Below are positions 8,565 through 16,897 of a stretch of DNA of 64,000 nucleotides, piece after piece. A model generated the notes under the pieces. It did not search any database, had not been told where the DNA came from, and saw nothing but the letters and a program-made list of their open reading frames with translations. Source of the DNA: Thiodiazotropha sp050305975 (lineage in GTDB: Bacteria > Pseudomonadota > Gammaproteobacteria > Chromatiales > Chromatiaceae); the NCBI GenBank assembly GCA_050305975.1, contig JBNLGI010000231.1:62001-126000 (forward strand), read 5' to 3'. The position numbers and the translations under genes are program-made. Positions within the stretch are counted from its first letter, which is position 1; every line of letters starts with the position of its first letter.

Positions 8565-9593
8565 ATGAAGCCTGCTGGAGGTTTAAATAATAATTACCCG
8601 CACGTTTTTCTGCTCGCAGCGAGTTTTATACTACTGGCCTTTGTTCCTCCAAACGCTAGTCACGCTTCCGATTCGGACATGGATCGGAAGTTTGAGTCGG
8701 GGCGAAAGATCTACAATTTCTACTGTTATTTCTGTCACGGCTATTCAGGCAATGCGCAGACACTGGCCGCCCGCTTCCTCTCGCCGCCGCCGCGTGACTT
8801 CACTACCTCCGATCCCAGGGAACTGTCTTCCGATCGCATGCATGTCTCTGTGCGTGAGGGCCGTGCGGGAACCGCGATGAAGCCGTTCACGGCTATTCTA
8901 TCCGATGAGGACATCGAAGCCGTAATTGTTTACGTGCGACTGGCATTTATGACCGGAAAACTGCAGAACACGCGATATCATACGGAAGAGAATGGGTGGT
9001 TCGATCACGAACGCTATCGGGACAGTTATCCCTTTGCAACCGGAGAGATCCCTTTGGACACTCCGGCCGAGAACCTGAGCCACTCCCAACGAAGGGGTTT
9101 GCGTGTCTATTTCGATAGTTGCATCAGCTGCCATGACAGATCACAGGTACACGATACGGTGGTCGCTTGGGAGCCGGTGGCCAACTCCTACCCAAGAGTC
9201 GGTTTTCGCCCCGGCGACAGCATGCTTCCGCCGGATGCCATCTCCGGGGCCAGTCCGTTTTCCAAACACGACATCGCGCCCTCCATTCCAAACCTTTCTG
9301 CCACAGAGCGCATGGGTGAGCGCCTGTTCCAGGACAACTGTGCCTTTTGCCATGCTGCGGATGGTACGGGCAGAAACTGGATAGGCACTTTTCTCGAACC
9401 CCATCCCAGGGATCTGACTGATACCGAAGTCATGCTGGGAATGAACAGGGAGCGTATCGTACGGGTCATACGCGAGGGTCTTCCCGGTACCTCGATGCCC
9501 GCCTGGAACTCGGTGTTCGATGAGACGCAAATCGATGCTGTAGTAAGGTATATTCATCGCGCATTTCATCCCTTGTCCGGAGTTGTCGACTGA
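8565..9593 (+). CDS. exported cytochrome c with three haem-binding domains
   Basis: A 342-residue protein with a signal peptide (about residues 1-33, cleaved near ASHASD). Three CXXCH haem motifs (CYFCH, CISCH, CAFCH) each sit in a c-class segment. The first and third have the distal signature EGRAGTAMKPF / EGLPGTSMPAW, whose Met would be the sixth haem ligand, followed by a helix such as DEDIEAVIVYVRLAF. The middle segment lacks an obvious Met ligand and looks degenerate. The ATG at 8565 gives a proper signal peptide. It is divergent from the NHL lipoprotein gene and converges with a similar cytochrome at 9566, overlapping it by 28 bp at the 3' ends. Confidence 0.85.
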   Translation: MKPAGGLNNNYPHVFLLAASFILLAFVPPNASHASDSDMDRKFESGRKIYNFYCYFCHGYSGNAQTLAARFLSPPPRDFTTSDPRELSSDRMHVSVREGRAGTAMKPFTAILSDEDIEAVIVYVRLAFMTGKLQNTRYHTEENGWFDHERYRDSYPFATGEIPLDTPAENLSHSQRRGLRVYFDSCISCHDRSQVHDTVVAWEPVANSYPRVGFRPGDSMLPPDAISGASPFSKHDIAPSIPNLSATERMGERLFQDNCAFCHAADGTGRNWIGTFLEPHPRDLTDTEVMLGMNRERIVRVIREGLPGTSMPAWNSVFDETQIDAVVRYIHRAFHPLSGVVD

Positions 9594-10603
9594 TTCGCAC
9601 TCTCGGCGGGGCGGATAAATGCCTGGTAGAGATATTCGGCAACATCCGCGATCTGCTGTCCCGAAAGCACCTTCTCCCAGGCAGGCATATCCGTGCCCCG
9701 GCTGCCTTGGGCGATAGCGGCAAAGAGGGTGGGGCGGTTCAGCGTATGGCGCGCTGAGAGGTGATGAAAATTTCGTGGTTTCGGCAGAATGAAGTAGGCA
9801 CGAGGCCCTTTGCCGTCACCCTGTTCACCATGGCAGGCCACGCAGTTCTGCCGGTAGTAGGCCTCGCCCCGGGAAACATCCCCGATCAGGCCCTTCGGTA
9901 ACGGCGCTTCCATGTCCAACCCGGAAACAGGAGTCGATCCGGATTGGTGAGCAGTGATGTCAGCGTCCTGCTTCATGAAGGCCTGCCTGACGTAATCGAC
10001 CACATTCGCGACGTCGGCATCCTTCAATTGGGTCGCAAAACCGGGCATTGCCGTATCGGCCTTGCCGTAGCGAACCACATCAAGCATATAGCTCCGACTG
10101 AGTTGATCCACCGTCCCGGGAAGCGTGAAGTTTCTTGGCGGTGGTTTTAGGTTGGTTTGCGTCCAGCGTGCGCCCCGTCCATCGTCTCCGTGGCAAACCG
10201 AGCAGTTCTCCGCATAGAGTCGGCGTCCAGTCTCGCTGTCAACGGTTGATGCCGGCAGCATCATCGTGATTCTGATGTAGTCGACGATTGCTGCGATCTG
10301 ATCACTGCCAAGTTGGTTTTTCCATGGCGCCATGGCTGTGCCTGGACGGCCTTCGCTAACCGAGTGAATCATCCGATCGCGAGTCAGTTCGACTGCGGAT
10401 TGTGGTGATGTGAAATCTCTTGGTGGCGGAATCATGCTGCCGCGCGCGCGGCTCCTGCTATCCCCGCGATCGCCATGGCAAACCGAACAGTACTGTGCAT
10501 AGAGAAGACCCGCGTCAATTTCAGCGCTCGCGGCAAGACTCGGAGCAGACAGCAGGGACAACGTCGTATATAGGTAAAGGGCGTAATTGAGTAATTTGTT
10601 CAT
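9566..10603 (-). CDS. exported triple-domain cytochrome c
   Basis: A 345-residue protein with a signal peptide (LSLLSAPSLAASA) and three tandem cytochrome c domains of about 100 residues each. The haem motifs are CSVCH, CSVCH and CVACH, each followed by GDxGD or similar, and each domain has a Met-ligand loop (EGRPGTAMAPW, GKADTAMPGF, GSRGTDMPAW). All three domains keep both haem and Met ligands, unlike its convergent neighbour at 8565. The start at 10603 follows the signal peptide logic. A good sigma-54 promoter lies 50-65 nt upstream. It is probably a periplasmic electron shuttle between inner-membrane donors and the multihaem machinery encoded on the other side of the shared control region. 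Confidence 0.9.
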   Translation of the reverse strand: MNKLLNYALYLYTTLSLLSAPSLAASAEIDAGLLYAQYCSVCHGDRGDSRSRARGSMIPPPRDFTSPQSAVELTRDRMIHSVSEGRPGTAMAPWKNQLGSDQIAAIVDYIRITMMLPASTVDSETGRRLYAENCSVCHGDDGRGARWTQTNLKPPPRNFTLPGTVDQLSRSYMLDVVRYGKADTAMPGFATQLKDADVANVVDYVRQAFMKQDADITAHQSGSTPVSGLDMEAPLPKGLIGDVSRGEAYYRQNCVACHGEQGDGKGPRAYFILPKPRNFHHLSARHTLNRPTLFAAIAQGSRGTDMPAWEKVLSGQQIADVAEYLYQAFIRPAESANQSTTPDKG

Positions 10604-10654
10604 TAGATAATAATTCGTTCCACGGCTTGTGATCACAGCTCATGAAACACGATT

Positions 10655-10670
10655 AGCAAGAACCGAACCA
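10655..10670 (-). promoter_or_regulatory. sigma-54 promoter for the triple-domain cytochrome
   Basis: The minus-strand sequence TGGTTCGGTTCTTGCT has GG and GC at the -24/-12 spacing and a full TTGCT -12 element. Transcription would start around 10644, about 40 nt before the ATG at 10603. Confidence 0.65.
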
Positions 10671-10825
10671 TTACTCGAATAGAGTCAGAAAGGATCAAAG
10701 CGTGGTAAAACACGACGTTCCCATAACTGAGAGTGGAGCTATTCGGGCAATCTCGAGCACCTTACTGTCAGATTCAAGAATCCATTCCGGGAAATGAGAA
10801 AAAAAACACAGCGAATTAAGGGATA

Positions 10826-10857
10826 AATCAGCACCCTCGTTCGTTAACACGCTGATT
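10826..10857. promoter_or_regulatory. inverted repeat in the shared cytochrome control region
   Basis: AATCAGC (10826-10832) and GCTGATT (10851-10857) form an inverted repeat between two divergent sigma-54 promoters. It ends 19 bp before the plus-strand -24 element and lies about 160 bp upstream of the minus-strand promoter, where an enhancer site could serve it. The wide spacer makes it only a candidate binding site. Confidence 0.3.
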
Positions 10858-10876
10858 GAAGAAGTGTTTGAAAAAT

Positions 10877-10892
10877 TGGCTTGTTTGTTGCT
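10877..10892 (+). promoter_or_regulatory. sigma-54 promoter for the multihaem cytochrome operon
   Basis: TGGCTTGTTTGTTGCT matches the -24/-12 consensus (TGGC, seven bases, TTGCT) at exact spacing. Transcription would begin near 10903, giving a leader of about 45 nt before the ATG at 10949, which has GGGAGGA as ribosome-binding site. Three NtrC-type activators with GAFTGA/GAFTDA loops are encoded in this window. Confidence 0.72.
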
Positions 10893-10948
10893 CTTCCGTA
10901 CCTGAGTCACGGATATACCGTGCGACAAAGTTCGAATCGGGAGGAACG

Positions 10949-11791
10949 ATGAACAAGCGCTATGTTGAATTGGCCGGTCTTGCCTGTGTGCTTCTGATGG
11001 CGTCACACAGCAATGCAGCCGTTAGGGGGAGTTTCCATGATCTTTCAGCCGGAGGTACGGCACAGGCGACGACGACCGCCACGACGGAGGTCTGTGTCTT
11101 CTGCCATACGCCACACGGTTCCAATACCACGGTAAGTGCGCCTCTGTGGAACAAGGCGAGTCCTGCTACCACCTACACGCGCTACTCCGATCTGGGTACG
11201 GCAACCCTGGATGGTACCGAGGTAACCGTAGGCTCCGTATCTCTCGCTTGTCTCTCATGTCACGACGGAACGCAGGCCATGGACGTGGTGGTCAATGCGC
11301 CCGGCTCCGGTGGCTGGACAGCAGCCGGCTCGGAGCTGGATGCGGCGGCGATATCGGCCATGGTGAATACGGGTGGTGCTCCGATACCCATGTTGGGAAC
11401 GGACCTGCGTAACGACCATCCGATCAGTATTGCCTATGCCGGCGGCGGTTGCGCGGTAGGTGTGGATCCGTGTACGCCGACTACCGGCGCGACTGGCGAC
11501 AGAGACTTCAATGATGCGCAGCACGCAACCATCAACGGTAATAGTCAGTGGTGGGTCGATGTGGCCTCGTTTGACAGCACGGGTGACGGAACCCGTGATT
11601 CTACAGGTACAGCCGATACGCGCGAGAAGTCGGACATTATCCTCTATACCCGTGACTTCACAGGCGTCGATGGGCCTTCCGTGGAATGCGGCAGTTGCCA
11701 TGATCCGCACGAGGATACGGCACGGCCTGTAAGTTTCCTGCGGATAGCCAATACCAACAGTGACGTATGCCTTGCATGCCACATCAAATGA
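10949..11791 (+). CDS. tetraheme c-type cytochrome resembling OmcE-type nanowire subunits
   Basis: A 280-residue exported protein. A signal peptide (about 1-22) is followed by four CXXCH motifs at about residues 49, 101, 247 and 274: CVFCHTPHG, CLSCHDGT, CGSCHDPHE and CLACHIK. The spacing leaves a large haem-free insert (about 106-246) that holds NDHPIS and a Cys pair (CAVGVDPC) likely to form a disulphide. This size, haem count and motif order resemble OmcE-like tetraheme cytochromes that polymerise into extracellular filaments; that assignment is from remembered family features, not a search. GGGAGGA before the ATG at 10949 fixes the start. It is the first gene of a 19-gene run. The first four haem motifs of the 11-heme cytochrome at 19808 follow the same pattern, so they are relatives. 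Confidence 0.85.
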   Translation: MNKRYVELAGLACVLLMASHSNAAVRGSFHDLSAGGTAQATTTATTEVCVFCHTPHGSNTTVSAPLWNKASPATTYTRYSDLGTATLDGTEVTVGSVSLACLSCHDGTQAMDVVVNAPGSGGWTAAGSELDAAAISAMVNTGGAPIPMLGTDLRNDHPISIAYAGGGCAVGVDPCTPTTGATGDRDFNDAQHATINGNSQWWVDVASFDSTGDGTRDSTGTADTREKSDIILYTRDFTGVDGPSVECGSCHDPHEDTARPVSFLRIANTNSDVCLACHIK

Positions 11792-11806
11792 TCAGAGCGA
11801 GGTGCT

Positions 11807-12943
11807 ATGTATCGACAACCTGAACAAGGCACGATCGCTAGAAGACAGTACTATACCGCCAGCCCTCGGGGCTGGCGGTTATTGTTTTCTCGATTCGTCA
11901 CGATTCGTTCCAGCATTGCATCGAATCTGCCACTACTCGGACTTATCGTGGCTTTCGCTGCCACCGGCGTGGATGCGCAGCCCGGACCCGTTCAAGAGCA
12001 GAAAACAGAGCAGGAGCGGATTTTTGCCACCGTCAACGGCGAATCCATCAGGCTTTCGACCTATCAGACAACGCTGCATCTCAGCGCACGGCAGCATTTC
12101 TATCACGGACAACCTCCCGAAGAAGACCTGAGAGCCTTTCGCAAGGAAGTCGGTGAGAGACTCATCGATGAGTCCGTGATGCATCAGGAGGCGCTGCGGC
12201 GCGGGATCGAACCGGATGCGGAGCGGGTGAATGCAGACGTCAACAAGAACGTAAAGCGACTGTCAGCTCAAAAGGGATGGGATCAGGTAAAGGATCACCT
12301 GGTGCCCGTATTACGTGCCGGACTCGAACGCAATGACAGAATTCGTCAACTCAAGGATGCCTTGAGGCGGGCAGTGCCAAGTCCAAGCGAAGAGGAGGTT
12401 CGCACCTACTATGAAGCCAATCTAGACAAGTTCACATCGCCGCCACAGACCCGCATATCGATGATCATGCTGAAAGTACCCCCTTGGGGGGATACGGATG
12501 CGTGGAGCCAGCGTCGCGACGAACTGGGCAAAATCAAACATGAAATTTCTGGGGGATTGGAATTTAGTGAGGCCGCCAGGCGTTATTCAGATGACAGCTC
12601 CGCTTCCAGTGGAGGTGATATGGGCTACCTGCACGAGGGAATGTTGGGCGCTCAAGCAGAAGCGGCGATAGCCGTAATGAAGGTTGGTGAGATTTCGGAT
12701 CCTGTCACGCTATTGGAAGGGGTAGCGCTCTTTCAGCTTAACGACAGGGCTGGCGTACAGGTCAATCCGCTGGAAAAGGTCCACCAGCGCGCCTCGGAGT
12801 TGTTGATGCGCGAAAAGCAAGAGGCCGCTGTGGTTGAGGGCGTCAGACAACTACGCGACAAGGCCGATGTCAGGTATACAGATCCTGAATACTACGAACT
12901 GCGGCAGGAGGTGAAAGGCCGTAGCGATATAACAAAATCTTGA
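11807..12943 (+). CDS. parvulin-type (PpiC/SurA-like) peptidyl-prolyl isomerase
   Basis: A 378-residue exported or membrane-anchored foldase. A hydrophobic segment (LPLLGLIVAFAATGVDAQ, about residues 42-59) precedes a SurA-like helical chaperone part (about 70-205) and a parvulin domain (about 210-315) with RISMIMLKVP, FSEAARRYSDD and GGDMGYLHEGML, close to the family signature. It would help fold exported cytochromes or the beta-barrel encoded next. The ATG at 11807 has GAGGTG just upstream, but a strong terminator hairpin lies inside its first 27 codons, so the true start could instead be a TTG near 11882, which would still keep the hydrophobic segment. The N-terminal 25 residues are therefore uncertain. 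Confidence 0.85.
   Translation: MYRQPEQGTIARRQYYTASPRGWRLLFSRFVTIRSSIASNLPLLGLIVAFAATGVDAQPGPVQEQKTEQERIFATVNGESIRLSTYQTTLHLSARQHFYHGQPPEEDLRAFRKEVGERLIDESVMHQEALRRGIEPDAERVNADVNKNVKRLSAQKGWDQVKDHLVPVLRAGLERNDRIRQLKDALRRAVPSPSEEEVRTYYEANLDKFTSPPQTRISMIMLKVPPWGDTDAWSQRRDELGKIKHEISGGLEFSEAARRYSDDSSASSGGDMGYLHEGMLGAQAEAAIAVMKVGEISDPVTLLEGVALFQLNDRAGVQVNPLEKVHQRASELLMREKQEAAVVEGVRQLRDKADVRYTDPEYYELRQEVKGRSDITKS
11855..11890 (+). terminator. rho-independent terminator after the tetraheme cytochrome gene
   Basis: ACCGCCAGCCC (11855-11865) pairs perfectly with GGGCTGGCGGT (11869-11879) across a 3-nt loop, followed by TATTGTTTTCT. It lies 63 nt after the stop of the tetraheme gene and inside the annotated 5' end of the isomerase gene. 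It could let the cytochrome be made in large excess over the rest of the operon by partial termination. Confidence 0.7.
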
Positions 12944-12979
12944 TCGGGAACATCGACAATCGATGGCCGAGTCCAGGTG

Positions 12980-14758
12980 ATGAAAAAAGGTGGACTGTTT
13001 ATTTTGCTTACGGGAACACTCTTCACAACATCCGGCACAGTATCTGGACTTGATCTTGGTGATTATCCGATCGATATTTCCGGCAGTCTGGGTATGCGCT
13101 TTCGAGAAATCATACCCGATTCAGGAGAGAACTCGTTTCATCAGGCATACACAGGTGAGGTGATTGGCAGAAGTTACCTCATGGCGCCATGGTTCGGTAA
13201 CTGGAAAGGCCGTCTCGCCTCCAGCTGGGAGCAGAACGAGAGTACCAATACAACGGAAAATGCCATTTTTTCCGGTGCCGGCGAAGTCAATCTATTCCAT
13301 CTCAGCCGCTTTCCGTTCACCGCCTACGTGGATGTGCGCGACAGTCGGGTCGATGACAGCGATCTGGTAGATCCCGGCAGCGATGAGCGCTTCACGCGAT
13401 ACGGCATACGGCAATCCTATACGCCGCTCTCGGGCGGCATGAATTTGAATCTGAACCTGTTTCATGATGAGCGGGAGGATTTCAAGACCAGTGACGTCGA
13501 GTCGAGTACTCGCGGCATTGTCAGTGGTTTCTACAATCGCGGCGCACACCGCGTCAATGTTTCACTGCTTGCCAACGAACGTGAAAGGTCTTTGATAATG
13601 GATAAGCAAAAGGACTGGCAAACGGACCTTACCCATACCTATACGCCGGGTGCGCGTTTCAGCCTCATGACGAGTGTCGGGGCCAGCGGCAGCGAAAGTG
13701 AAGATACTCTAGGAACTACGGACAGCTCTCAGGAAAGACTGGCCTCCAATCTGCTATGGCGAGCGGAAACGATGCCCCTGAGTATTCGCGGCGATATCTT
13801 CTTGAAATCGCTGACCGTTGAATCGGCTACCACTGGTGACCGGGAGGAGGACGAGACACGTACCAATGTATCGGCTACCTATCTGCCCACCGATCACTGG
13901 CGTCTGCGGGTTTCCGCCGGGGGCCGTTTCCGCACAGGCGATATCGAAGAAAGACGGCGTTTTCAGACTGCAAGTGCTGACTACAGTTCGCAAACGTATC
14001 CACTCGGCAACTTCTTCTACAGCTATGGCGCCGGTATAGGCTTTGCCAACGAGAATAATTCAAACACGGAAGATGAACAGATCGGCCGCTCTGACTTTTC
14101 ACATAACCTCAACCGCAATTGGCAGCATGACTGGTTCGGCCCGATCGGGGCCTCACTTACGTTTGGACAGGACCTGAGTTATGAACACTCCACTTTGGAG
14201 GATGAACTGGGTACGCTGGTCCACAGGGTTTCATACAGTCTGAGTTCGGTCGGTGAGTCCCGTTCCACGAATCTGAATATGGTCTTTTATGACTCGCGCA
14301 ACACCGGACGCAACGATTTCACCACGCAGAATGCAAGCATAAGCGCCATTCACAATCAGCGCTTGTCCCGCTACTCCGACTACGGCATTACTTATAACGT
14401 CAACTTTACGCGGCAAAAAGGCAATATATCGACCGTGGTGGAGGATGATCCGTTCACCGATGAAGACGAATCGGATATCGAGAATGGCGAATACACCAGT
14501 TTGGAGATCTTCTATCACCACAATCGTTTGTTCAAGGTAAGAAACCTCCGATTCGGTACGCGCTTGAGAACTTCCACCAGTTCACTGTTGTTCGATGAGA
14601 TCAATACCGAACCCAGTAGTGAGTTCTTCTGGGAGAACCGGATTGACTACAACATAGGCAAACTCGACATAGATTTCCGCACCACCTGGGTCGAACGTCC
14701 GGCGGTGGAAGATGCGGGAACGAAGACGATCACACTCAGTATTCGACGGCAGTTTTGA
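12980..14758 (+). CDS. outer-membrane beta-barrel protein of the cytochrome locus
   Basis: A 592-residue protein with a signal peptide (about 1-22, MKKGGLFILLTGTLFTTSG), then almost entirely alternating amphipathic beta strands separated by acidic, Asn/Ser-rich loops (for example NLNLNLFHDEREDFKTSD, LRVSAGGRFRTGDIEERRRF). It ends in TITLSIRRQF; a terminal Phe is the classic outer-membrane insertion signal. Its size would allow some 22-28 strands, in the range of MtrB- and OmbB-type conduit barrels that sheathe a multihaem cytochrome across the outer membrane. No MtrB-type CXXC is obvious at the N-terminus. It lies between the parvulin gene and the first triheme cytochrome, which supports an electron-conduit role by context. 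Confidence 0.8.
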   Translation: MKKGGLFILLTGTLFTTSGTVSGLDLGDYPIDISGSLGMRFREIIPDSGENSFHQAYTGEVIGRSYLMAPWFGNWKGRLASSWEQNESTNTTENAIFSGAGEVNLFHLSRFPFTAYVDVRDSRVDDSDLVDPGSDERFTRYGIRQSYTPLSGGMNLNLNLFHDEREDFKTSDVESSTRGIVSGFYNRGAHRVNVSLLANERERSLIMDKQKDWQTDLTHTYTPGARFSLMTSVGASGSESEDTLGTTDSSQERLASNLLWRAETMPLSIRGDIFLKSLTVESATTGDREEDETRTNVSATYLPTDHWRLRVSAGGRFRTGDIEERRRFQTASADYSSQTYPLGNFFYSYGAGIGFANENNSNTEDEQIGRSDFSHNLNRNWQHDWFGPIGASLTFGQDLSYEHSTLEDELGTLVHRVSYSLSSVGESRSTNLNMVFYDSRNTGRNDFTTQNASISAIHNQRLSRYSDYGITYNVNFTRQKGNISTVVEDDPFTDEDESDIENGEYTSLEIFYHHNRLFKVRNLRFGTRLRTSTSSLLFDEINTEPSSEFFWENRIDYNIGKLDIDFRTTWVERPAVEDAGTKTITLSIRRQF

Positions 14759-14801
14759 GACTTATGGCCATGTTTTTCACACTATCGCGGAGGTGCTATT
14801 G

Positions 14802-15200
14802 ATGCGCGCCAGAAAACAATGGGTATTGCAAATATTTTCAATCCTGTTGGTTTTCGCAACCACCGTCAGTAACGCACCTGCGGAGTACGGGGATGTGGTA
14901 ATCAACAACTATTCGGACGATGCCGGCATGCGGCCCGTGGTGTTCCCCCATTGGTTTCACCGGATCCGGTTTCGCTGCAAGGTCTGTCATGCCGATCTTG
15001 GATTCAAGTTCCAGGCCGGCGGTAACGATATCACCATGCTGAAGATCATCGACGGTGAGTATTGCGGAGCCTGTCATAACGGAGATATCGCCTGGTCCGT
15101 CGAAAACTGCAACGTCTGCCACTCAGGTAAACCGGGTACTGAAACGCAAGTGCACGAAAGCACGTTGCAAAAGCTCATTGCACCGGCTGCCGCCAAGTGA
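14802..15200 (+). CDS. c7-type triheme cytochrome (paralogue A)
   Basis: A 132-residue exported protein: signal peptide ending near SNAPA, then EYGDVVINNY, HWFHRIRFRCKVCH, and the haem motifs CKVCH, CGACH and CNVCH with extra His residues (FPHWFHR) as distal ligands. This matches the triheme c7 type often annotated as nanowire_3heme. GGAGGT lies 7 nt before the ATG at 14802. It is more than half identical in its mature part to the gene at 18351, and both share the segment HWFHRIRFRCKVCH. It probably shuttles electrons through the periplasm to the outer-membrane conduit. Confidence 0.88.
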   Translation: MRARKQWVLQIFSILLVFATTVSNAPAEYGDVVINNYSDDAGMRPVVFPHWFHRIRFRCKVCHADLGFKFQAGGNDITMLKIIDGEYCGACHNGDIAWSVENCNVCHSGKPGTETQVHESTLQKLIAPAAAK

Positions 15201-15212
15201 CGGAGGTTCCCA

Positions 15213-16040
15213 ATGATCAGATGTGACAAGACGATACTAGCAACCTTCTGTCTCTGTCTCGCATTTCAACTGTCGGCAGCGGACATCGAACCGGTAGGTA
15301 AAGCCAGCATTGCCACTCCAGCTGCTCCGGAGGCAGTGCCTGCGAACACACCTGACGAGCCCGTCAGCAAGACAGCCGATGCGCCCTCCGGAACCGGCAA
15401 TGGTGGGGGCAATAAGGGCGCCGAGACCAAAACAGAAAAAGCCGTTGCCGCTGATGCAGGTGACAAGCCAGCTAACAAACCGGTAAAGCCGCCGCCCGCG
15501 GAAGAAAAAGCAACCCAGGCCATAAAATCAGGTAAGAAGCTGGCATATACGGGCGGTCCCAACAGCTTTAATCGTTTGATGAAACCCCCGTCAAAACGCA
15601 ACCTGCCTCCGGCAAAAGACGGCATACACGATCCGAAAAACGACGGCACCCACATCCTGCAGGCTCCCAAGGACTCTTTCAATGCATTGCCTAAGGCGAA
15701 TTCCGGAAACAGAGTCGATTGGGTTGCAGCGCTTGAGAGCGGCGATATCAACCCAAGATACGACAGACTCGACCCGGAGAAGGTACCGATCGTGCTGGAT
15801 TTGAACATCGTACGCGAAGTCAAAGGCAGCATGCCTGATGTCGTTTACCCTCACAAGCAACATACGGAATGGCTCGACTGTTCGAACTGTCATCCAGCCA
15901 TTTTCGTCCCGATGAAGGGGGCCAATAATATCAGTATGGCGTCGATACTGTTGGGAGAGAAATGCGGAGTTTGTCATGGCAAGGTCGCATTTCCCGTTTC
16001 CGAGTGCAGAAAGTGTCACTCCAAGAACAAGACGGAGTAG
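15213..16040 (+). CDS. triheme c7-type cytochrome with long Ala/Pro/Lys-rich linker (paralogue B)
   Basis: A 275-residue exported protein. After the signal peptide (to about residue 23) comes an unusually long low-complexity linker (about 25-125) rich in Ala, Pro, Lys and Glu, then DGIHDPKNDGTH and a C-terminal triheme domain with HTEWLDCSNCH, CGVCH and CRKCH. The linker could span peptidoglycan or tether the haem domain to a partner. The C-terminal 150 residues are clearly paralogous to the whole gene at 17784, which lacks the linker. It is separated by 12 nt from the gene before and adjoins the next gene directly. Confidence 0.85.
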   Translation: MIRCDKTILATFCLCLAFQLSAADIEPVGKASIATPAAPEAVPANTPDEPVSKTADAPSGTGNGGGNKGAETKTEKAVAADAGDKPANKPVKPPPAEEKATQAIKSGKKLAYTGGPNSFNRLMKPPSKRNLPPAKDGIHDPKNDGTHILQAPKDSFNALPKANSGNRVDWVAALESGDINPRYDRLDPEKVPIVLDLNIVREVKGSMPDVVYPHKQHTEWLDCSNCHPAIFVPMKGANNISMASILLGEKCGVCHGKVAFPVSECRKCHSKNKTE

Positions 16041-16880
16041 ATGATGCAAGTGCTGTGCAAGATACTTCGAGCACAGGTTATCACGAGTCTGATCTTGCCT
16101 GCATGGGCAGGTGCAGAGACGGGTGCTGCACAGATCGGCACGGAACTCATCGAGCGCAAGGCGCAACTCGGGTATCAGATGCTGTCGCAGCTCACAGCAC
16201 CTGATGCCACTCGGCTGCGCGATAAGCTGGCGCTACTGATCAATCCCGAAGACAGGTCGGATATCGACCAGAGACTCCAGCGAATCGATACACTGCTCGC
16301 GGAGATTGCGGATCTTTACAGGCAACGCCATGATCGCAAGGAACTTCTCGCACAACAGGACAAGGACCGTTACTTGAGCCGACGTGAGGAGATACAGAGC
16401 CTGGTGGAGAATCTCGAAACAGCCTCAAGCGGAGAAGAATCGGGTGAGCTCAAGGAGCTGAAGCAAGTGTTTCAGGATGCCTATCAAAAGGCTGCGGTGC
16501 TGGCGGATGCCGGTGAATACGGTCTGGCGTTACCCATAATCGAGCGTGCGCGAGAGAATGTCGTACTGGCGATAACCTCGCTCAATCAGTCGCGCACCAT
16601 AGAGTACAAACTCGAGTTTGCCGACATTTCAGACGAGTATGAATACGAACTACGTCGGTATGCGAGTCAAATGATGTTGCTGCAATTGGCTATGCGGGAA
16701 CGCTCTCCGTCAGCCGCCACAGCGGAGAGAATCGAGGCTTCCCTCACCACGGCCAGGACGCTGCATGAGCAGGCGCAGCAACATGCCGGGTCCAAGCAGT
16801 ATCGGACAGCACTCGACCTGCAGGAATCGGCTGTCGTCGAGCTCAATTCGATTCTCCGGCTATTGGGCTATTTTTTCTAA
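16041..16880 (+). CDS. exported helical protein of unknown family (paralogue C)
   Basis: A 279-residue protein with a short signal peptide (cleaved near AWAGAE), then almost all helix with coiled-coil character (for example LQRIDTLLAEIADLYRQRHD, LVENLETASSGEESGELKEL). The C-terminal half has LEFADISDEYEYELRRY, and the similar pattern LEFASDEEEYAYELDRN occurs in the next gene, so the two are diverged paralogues. No haem motif or enzyme signature is present. The start follows the preceding stop directly (TAGATG). Its position inside the triheme cytochrome block suggests a periplasmic scaffold or spacer for the electron chain, which is inference only. Confidence 0.75.
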   Translation: MMQVLCKILRAQVITSLILPAWAGAETGAAQIGTELIERKAQLGYQMLSQLTAPDATRLRDKLALLINPEDRSDIDQRLQRIDTLLAEIADLYRQRHDRKELLAQQDKDRYLSRREEIQSLVENLETASSGEESGELKELKQVFQDAYQKAAVLADAGEYGLALPIIERARENVVLAITSLNQSRTIEYKLEFADISDEYEYELRRYASQMMLLQLAMRERSPSAATAERIEASLTTARTLHEQAQQHAGSKQYRTALDLQESAVVELNSILRLLGYFF

Positions 16881-16897
16881 ACCAAGAGGACTATCTC

